Origin: Anseongella ginsenosidimutans
GTDB lineage: Bacteria > Bacteroidota > Bacteroidia > Sphingobacteriales > Sphingobacteriaceae
Reading direction: 5' to 3'
Length of the DNA: 64,000 nucleotides
NCBI RefSeq assembly: GCF_008033235.1
Contig: NZ_CP042432.1
Location: forward strand, 1,674,001 to 1,738,000
The position numbers were made by a program, and so were the translations under genes. Below the pieces are notes generated by a model that worked only from the letters and a program-made list of their open reading frames with translations, had not been told where the DNA came from and ran no database searches. Of this stretch, positions 58,581 through 64,000 are shown in pieces (positions within the stretch are counted from its first letter, which is position 1; each line of letters starts with the position of its first letter).

Positions 58581-60345
58581 GTCCTTCCGCGCAGCAAATT
58601 CTTGTATTGACGGTCACTTTCCTGGTAGTACTGGCGCTTTTCTGGGAAAGGATCAAGCCTTCGGTAATATTTTTCGGGGCTGTTATTTGTTTCCTGCTCG
58701 CGGGGGTGGTACCTACGGAGGCCTTGCTGGAAAGTTTCTCCAATGAATCCATCCTGTCAATTTTCCTCCTGATCTTTATCACGGCGGCAGTAAACGATCA
58801 TTTTAATCTGCTTGGAGGGCTTGACCGGCTATTCGGGAATGCCCGCAGCCCGCGCGCCTTTACCCTCAGGATGACCAGCGGGGTAGCGCTGATTTCTTCG
58901 GTAATGAATAATACGCCGATTGTGGCGCTGATGATTCCTTACGTGTATCGCTGGGCGAAGAAAAGGGGATTGCATCCTTCGCGGTTCCTGATCCCGCTTT
59001 CTTACGCGGCCATTGTTGGGGGGATGATCACGGTGATCGGGACTTCCACCAACCTGGTGCTGAACGGGCTTATTGCTTCCAAAGGCGATCCTATTCTTGA
59101 ATGGGATGATTTCCTGTGGCTGGGGCTCCTGGTGACCGTAGCGGGCGTGTTATTTTTGTATTTTATCGGGTATCGCCTCTTGCCTGACAGGGCGGATGTG
59201 CTGGAAGAGCTGAATGAACAGACAAGGGAATACCTGGTGGAAACGCGGGTGCCGCCCGGGTCCAGCCTGGTGGGGCAAAGCATTGCTTCGGCCAGCCTGC
59301 GGAACCTGAAAGGGATCTATTTGTTCGAGATAGCGCGGAAGGGCCAGGTGATTAACCCGGTAGCGCCGGAAGAGCAGCTATGCGAAAACGATAGCCTTTT
59401 TTTTGCGGGCGATACGGAAAATGTGATAGAGCTGATCCGTGACGGTAACGGGCTTATGCTTCCCACGGCCGCGTCGCAGCGGGAGCCGCTTTCAAATGTG
59501 GTGGAAATGGTGGTCCCGGCCAATTCCCTGCTGATCGGCCATACGCTCAAGGAATTGAATTTTCGCGAAGATTATGATGCGGCTGTGATCGCGATTCATC
59601 GGAACGGGGAAAAACTTCACGGGAAAATTGGGGAAATATATATTAAGGCAGGCGATCTTATGCTGCTTTCTGCAGGGCGTAACTTTGACAAGCGCGTGAA
59701 CCAGAACCGGATCCTTTACCCGGTATCCGTAGTGCAGAAAGTGCAGGAATCCAGTCCCTGGCAGCGTCGCTGGTTCATTTTCCTGTTCCTGCTGTTCATG
59801 GGGCTGGTCCTTGGCGGCCTGCTGGATTTATTCACCGGATTATTACTGGTAACTTCGGCACTGGTATTGCTTGGATTGCTGGGAATTGCTGACCTGAAAC
59901 GGCACCTGGACGTGGAATTGCTCATTATTCTGGCTTCTTCACTTACTTTTAGCAGGGCCCTGATCGATTCGGGGGCCGCTGTGATGGTTGCGGAAGGGGT
60001 TACGTCATTTTTCGGAATGTGGGGGATTTTGGAGTGCTGACCGGTTTATTCGTGCTGACCCTGGTCCTGACTTCATTTGTGACGCACGTGGCGGCGGTAT
60101 CGGTCGTATTTCCTATTGCTTACGCGATGTGCCACGGAATGGGAGTGGACCCTACACCGTACTACGTGGGAGTAGCGTTCGCGGCTTCGGCCTCGTTTCA
60201 TGCGCCGTTCAGTTATCAGACGAACCTGATGGTGTACGGGCCCGGCGGGTATAAGTTTAAGGATTTCTTAAAGATAGGAATTCCTTTTACGTTAATTTAT
60301 TCGGTAATTTGCATTGTTTTTATTATGTGGTATTATGGGTTCTAA
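58568..60345 (+). CDS. SLC13/DASS-type sulfate permease with TrkA-C domains (frameshifted in a G run)
   Basis: About 592 residues when the frame is restored. The N-terminal membrane half has FSNESILSIFLLIFITAAVN and VMNNTPIVALMIPYVYRWAK, and TVIGTSTNLVLNGLIASKGD is the S-N/T-S-T-N-L sodium-site region. Two TrkA-C domains (about residues 215-390) are followed by more helices. In the G5 run at 60021-60025 the frame is lost: the first part ends at 60040, and the rest (GVLTGLFVLTLVLTSFVTHV, YVGVAFAASASFHAPFSYQT) continues in the -1 frame to 60345. One extra G repairs it. It likely imports sulfate for the CysC/CysD/CysN genes downstream. Confidence 0.82.
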
Positions 60346-60955
60346 AGAACATTCTGCGGAAGGTTTGTACATTATTCCTCATAAGCACAAGGTTACGGGG
60401 GAAGACCGGATGCGCAGGAAGGGCCATCGTCCGCTGCTGATCTGGTTCACCGGCTTATCCGGCTCGGGGAAATCCACGCTTTCCGGCCTGCTTGAGCAGG
60501 AACTATTTGAGCGGCAGGTACATACTTACCTGCTGGACGGCGATAACGTGCGAAAGGGACTGAATAAGGACCTGGGCTTTTCCAAGGAGTGCCGCACGGA
60601 AAATATTCGCCGGATCGGGGAAACGGCAAACTTAATGCTGGATGCAGGGCTGGTAGTGCTGGCCGCGTTTGTTTCGCCCTTCAGGAAAGACCGGGAAACG
60701 GTAAGGGAACTCGTGGGGCCGGAAAACTTCCTGGAAGTCTTTGTGGACTGTCCGCTAAAGGTTTGTGAGCAAAGGGATGTGAAAGGCCTTTATAAAAAAG
60801 CCCGGGACGGTAAGATCCAGGATTTTACCGGGGTTTCCTCGCCTTTTGAAGCGCCGGAACGGCCGGACGTTCACATCCGTACCAGCGAACAGACATTGGA
60901 AGTATCATTAAATGAATTGATTCAGGCAGTATTGCCAAAAATTAAAATTAAATAG
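60335..60955 (+). CDS. cysC: Adenylylsulfate kinase CysC
   Basis: A 206-residue P-loop kinase that phosphorylates APS to PAPS. Walker A is IWFTGLSGSGKSTLSGLLEQ. YLLDGDNVRKGLNKDLGFSK is the D-G-D-N-x-R APS-binding segment, VLAAFVSPFRKDRETVREL follows, and FVDCPLKVCEQRDVKGLYKK is the family's C-terminal block. The start ATG 60335 overlaps the permease stop by 11 bases. A short N-terminal extension (EGLYIIPHKHKVTGEDRM) is usual in Bacteroidota CysC. Confidence 0.93.
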   Translation: MGSKEHSAEGLYIIPHKHKVTGEDRMRRKGHRPLLIWFTGLSGSGKSTLSGLLEQELFERQVHTYLLDGDNVRKGLNKDLGFSKECRTENIRRIGETANLMLDAGLVVLAAFVSPFRKDRETVRELVGPENFLEVFVDCPLKVCEQRDVKGLYKKARDGKIQDFTGVSSPFEAPERPDVHIRTSEQTLEVSLNELIQAVLPKIKIK

Positions 60956-60956
60956 A

Positions 60957-61862
60957 GTGCATAAGTATTATCTCGATCACCTGCAGGAACTGGAATCGGA
61001 AGCCATTTACGTTATTCGTGAAGTGGCTGCTCAGTTTGAGCGTCCTGCAATTCTTTTTTCAGGCGGAAAGGACTCCATCGTGGTAACCCACCTGGCGGAG
61101 CGGGCTTTCTGGCCGGCCAAGGTTCCCCTTCCCCTGATCCATATCGATACCGGGCATAATTTCCCGGAAACCATCAAGTTCAGGGACGACCTGGTACAAG
61201 AGCTGGGCGTGCAATTGATCGTGGGTTCCGTGCAGGAGTCCATTGACAAGGGAAGGGCGCGCGAAGAGACGGGTTTGAACGCCAGCCGGAATGCGCTGCA
61301 GATCGTGACCCTGCTCGATGCTATTGAAAGCAATAAAATTGATGCCGCCATCGGCGGCGCCCGCCGTGATGAAGAAAAAGCCCGGGCAAAGGAGCGGTTC
61401 TTTTCGCATCGCGATGAATTCGGCCAATGGGATCCAAAAAACCAGCGCCCTGAATTGTGGAATATCTTTAACGGCCGCAAGCAAATGGGAGAGCATTTCC
61501 GGGTGTTCCCCATCAGCAACTGGACGGAAATGGATATCTGGAACTATATTATGAAGGAAAATATTCCTATTCCTTCGCTTTATATCGCTCATGAGCGGGA
61601 TGTTGTGTACCGCGACAATACCTGGCTGCCGGTTTCGGAACACCTGAAGCTTCGTGACGGGGAACAGGTGGAACGCAAAAAGATCCGCTTCCGTACCCTG
61701 GGCGATATCACCATTACCGGCGGCATTGAGTCAGAGGCTGACACGCTGGAAAAGATCGTGGTTGAAGTGGCTGCTAGCCGCCAGACCGAACGGGGGAACC
61801 GCAGCGACGATAAACGCTCGGAAACTTCTATGGAAGACCGCAAGAAACAGGGCTACTTTTAG
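60957..61862 (+). CDS. cysD: Sulfate adenylyltransferase subunit 2 CysD
   Basis: A 301-residue PAPS-reductase/ATP-pyrophosphatase-fold enzyme. AILFSGGKDSIVVTHLAERA is the S-G-G-K-D-S PP-loop, LIHIDTGHNFPETIKFRDDL follows, and GGARRDEEKARAKERFFSHR and FPISNWTEMDIWNYIMKENI are CysD-specific. With CysN it makes APS from sulfate and ATP. The start is GTG, one base after the cysC stop. The C-terminal RSDDKRSETSMEDRKKQGYF is conserved in CysD. Confidence 0.94.
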   Translation: MHKYYLDHLQELESEAIYVIREVAAQFERPAILFSGGKDSIVVTHLAERAFWPAKVPLPLIHIDTGHNFPETIKFRDDLVQELGVQLIVGSVQESIDKGRAREETGLNASRNALQIVTLLDAIESNKIDAAIGGARRDEEKARAKERFFSHRDEFGQWDPKNQRPELWNIFNGRKQMGEHFRVFPISNWTEMDIWNYIMKENIPIPSLYIAHERDVVYRDNTWLPVSEHLKLRDGEQVERKKIRFRTLGDITITGGIESEADTLEKIVVEVAASRQTERGNRSDDKRSETSMEDRKKQGYF

Positions 61863-61935
61863 GCTGAACACCGCCTGTAAGCGGGTTCAGGCCGCGGCTT
61901 TCAAAATTTTATAAATAGCACTTTCAAACAGAAAA

Positions 61936-63176
61936 ATGGAAATTCTTCGATTTACTACCGCCGGAAGCGTCGACGACGGTAAAAGTACGCTCATAGGCCG
62001 TCTCTTATACGATTCAAAATCTATTTTTGAAGACCAGATTGCGGCGGTAAAGGCTAGCAGCGAACGTAAGGGGCTGGCGAACATAGACCTTTCCCTGCTT
62101 ACCGACGGCCTGAAGGCCGAAAGAGAACAGGGTATTACCATTGATGTGGCTTACCGTTATTTCACTACACCCAAGCGTAAATTCATTATTGCCGATACGC
62201 CCGGCCATATCCAGTACACCCGCAACATGGTTACCGGCGCTTCTACCGCCAACCTGGCGCTGATCCTGGTGGATGCCCGTAACGGCGTGGTGGAGCAAAC
62301 CTGCCGGCATTCTTATATCGCTTCTCTCCTGGAGATCCCTCACCTGGTGGTATGTATCAATAAAATGGACCTGGTGGACTACTCCGAAGAGGTTTTTAAC
62401 CGCATTTCAGAGCAGTTCAACGAGTTTGCCAGTAAGCTGGTCGTGAACGATATCCGCTATATTCCTATCAGCGCCCTGCACGGGGACAACGTGGTGGACC
62501 GCTCGAAGAACATGGACTGGTACCAGGGCGGCACCTTGCTGAATACGCTGGAAACCATTCACATTGGCAGCGATGAGAACCATATTGACGCCCGTTTCCC
62601 GGTACAAACCATTATCCGCCCCCATTCCGACGAACACCATGATTATCGCGGCTACGCCGGGCGTGTTGCCGGCGGGATCTTCCGTCCGGGAGATAAGGTG
62701 GTGGTCCTGCCTTCAGGCCTGAGTTCCACCATTCGCAGCATTGATACATTTACCGGTTCCATCAACGAGGCTTTCCCGCCCATGTCCGTTTCCATGACGC
62801 TGGAGGACGATATTGATATCAGCAGGGGGACATGATCGTAAAGGAAAATAACCAGCCCCAGATGGAGCAGGACATTGACATAATGATCTGCTGGCTTAAC
62901 GCGCGCGGCCCGCAGCCGGGTGCAAAATATACGATCCGCCATACCAGCAGGGAAACCCGCGCAGTGATCAAGGACGTAGTGTATAAAATGGATATCAATA
63001 CCCTGCAGCGCGTGGAAAATGACGCCGAGCTGAAGATGAACGATATCGCCCGTGTCCGCCTTCGCACTATGCAGCGCCTTATTTTTGACAGCTACCGCCG
63101 CAACCGCAATACGGGCAGCCTGGTGCTTATTGATGAAAATACCAACGAAACGGTTGCCGCCGGTATGATCGTTTAA
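61936..63176 (+). CDS. cysN: Sulfate adenylyltransferase subunit 1 CysN (frameshifted in a G run)
   Basis: A GTPase of about 413 residues when restored. [20 protein letters not shown] is the G1 motif, [16 protein letters not shown]2, [21 protein letters not shown]3 and [12 protein letters not shown]4. The frame is lost in the G5 run at 62825-62829, giving a stop at 62835. The remainder ([20 protein letters not shown] to VAAGMIV) continues in the -1 frame to 63176, and one extra G repairs it. It couples GTP hydrolysis to APS synthesis with CysD. The phase of the break is identical to that in the permease gene. Confidence 0.88.
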
Positions 63177-63185
63177 TATCAAAGA

Positions 63186-64000
63186 ATGAAAGTTACCATT
63201 GTAGCGGGCGCACGTCCCAATTTCATGAAAATCGCCCCGATCATTGCTGCCATCAAGGCCCGGCGGCAGGAAGGCCGCGATATTGATTACCGGCTGGTGC
63301 ATACCGGGCAGCATTATGATAAGAACATGAGCGGCAGCTTTTTCGAGCAGCTGGGCATTCCCGAGCCGGACGCGAACCTGGAATCGGGCGGCGGCAGCCA
63401 GGCCGAACAAACGGGAAATATCATGGTGCGCTTTGAAAAGGACCTGCAGGAACATCCCGCGGACGTGGTGCTGGTAGTGGGAGATGTTACTTCCACGCTG
63501 GCCTGTTCCATTGTGGCCAAAAAGCTGCACACCCGTGTGGCACATGTGGAGGCCGGCATTCGTTCCGGCGATATCCGTATGCCCGAGGAGATCAACCGCC
63601 TGGTGACCGATGCCATTACCGATTATTTTTTTACTACTTCGGAAATAGCCGGCGCTAACCTTTCGAAAGCGGGCGTCCCGGGGGAACGGATCTTTTTCGT
63701 GGGCAATACCATGATCGATACCCTGCTGAAACACCAGCCGAACTTTGTCCAGCCCGCCATCTGGCAGGAAACCGGCCTCAAAGCGCAGGAATATATTGTC
63801 ATGACCCTGCATCGGCCGGCGAACGTGGACCAGGAACAGCAGCTGAAGGCGCTGATGGACGCGATCGTAAGCGCTTCACGCGAACTTCCCCTGATTTTCC
63901 CGGTACATCCCCGGACGGGCAAAATGCTGAAAAATATTGGGATCTCCGCCCCGAACCTGCACATGATAGATCCCCTGAGCTACCTTGAGTTCAACTACCT
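63186..64000 (+). CDS. wecB: Non-hydrolysing UDP-GlcNAc 2-epimerase WecB/MnaA (partial)
   Basis: The gene runs off the right edge after about 271 codons. VTIVAGARPNFMKIAPIIAA is the N-terminal G-x-R-P motif, YRLVHTGQHYDKNMSGSFFE follows, VVLVVGDVTSTLACSIVAKK and VAHVEAGIRSGDIRMPEEIN are the G-D-V and H-V-E-A-G-x-R motifs, and FFVGNTMIDTLLKH and VMTLHRPANVDQ complete the set. It makes UDP-ManNAc from UDP-GlcNAc for surface glycans. It starts 9 bases after the cysN end, which may place a further glycan block to the right. Confidence 0.92.
   Translation, partial: MKVTIVAGARPNFMKIAPIIAAIKARRQEGRDIDYRLVHTGQHYDKNMSGSFFEQLGIPEPDANLESGGGSQAEQTGNIMVRFEKDLQEHPADVVLVVGDVTSTLACSIVAKKLHTRVAHVEAGIRSGDIRMPEEINRLVTDAITDYFFTTSEIAGANLSKAGVPGERIFFVGNTMIDTLLKHQPNFVQPAIWQETGLKAQEYIVMTLHRPANVDQEQQLKALMDAIVSASRELPLIFPVHPRTGKMLKNIGISAPNLHMIDPLSYLEFNY

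Noticed and set aside
62652-63812. 386-codon open frame on the minus strand
   Set aside because: It is antisense to cysN and the wecB-like gene, both with all family motifs. The translation is low-complexity His-rich and shows no domain.

Overview
The window comes from a member of the Bacteroidota, probably a Chitinophagia/Sphingobacteriia-type soil or aquatic organism. The pointers are a UpxY-type NusG-like antiterminator, promoter -7 boxes of the form TAnnTTTG, SCxxD-type lipoproteins, a ThuA plus heme-binding CxxCH protein cassette, and tight ATGA/TAATG gene couplings. No rRNA, tRNA or CRISPR array was seen.

Layout. (1) 1-12.5 kb is a plus-strand exopolysaccharide operon: two GT2 and four GT-B/GT4 glycosyltransferases, a Wzz-like chain-length protein, a Wzy-like polymerase, a DUF4091-type protein and a heparinase II/III-like protein. 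A convergent secreted beta-helix lipoprotein, a small outer-membrane barrel and a methyltransferase follow. (2) 15.7-21.4 kb is the export and control block: Wza-like lipoprotein with a leader hairpin, PHP-type tyrosine phosphatase, Wzc-like autokinase, terminator, winged-helix protein, small coiled-coil membrane protein, and UpxY. (3) 21.4-40.7 kb is a more AT-rich glycan operon. It encodes a nucleotide-sugar dehydrogenase, then a nonulosonic acid (legionaminic-acid-like) pathway with PtmE-type nucleotidyltransferase, two NeuB-family synthases, an SpsF-type cytidylyltransferase and a YhcH-like protein. Flippase, a GT-B protein, second polymerase, acetyltransferase, WecG, beta-helix protein, epimerase, WecA-like transferase and a C-terminally short PglD-like protein complete it. 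(4) 41-48.3 kb holds two complete IS21-family elements, each with inverted repeats and a target-site duplication, around a sulfatase and a Uma2 nuclease-like gene. The second IS sits in the last codons of the Uma2 gene. (5) 48.4-57.6 kb is an accessory region rich in decayed genes: a duplicated-motif protein, a toxin/antitoxin/SecB-like module whose toxin carries an in-frame stop, a ThuA/CxxCH operon whose first gene is truncated, an HI0074-type HEPN/MNT pair whose HEPN gene has lost the segment around its expected RxxxxH motif, and a broken AAA_4 ATP-binding gene. (6) 56.1-63.2 kb is sulfate assimilation: two CysQ paralogues, SLC13 permease, CysC, CysD, CysN. The permease and CysN each carry a one-base frameshift in a GGGGG run at the same codon phase. 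A WecB-like UDP-GlcNAc 2-epimerase runs off the right edge.

The glycan genes form a Wzx/Wzy-type production line: sugar activation, priming on undecaprenyl phosphate, glycosyl transfer, flipping, polymerisation, and export through Wza/Wzc. The two polymerases suggest two polymers or a mosaic locus. All functions are assigned from reading the protein sequences; no database search was run.
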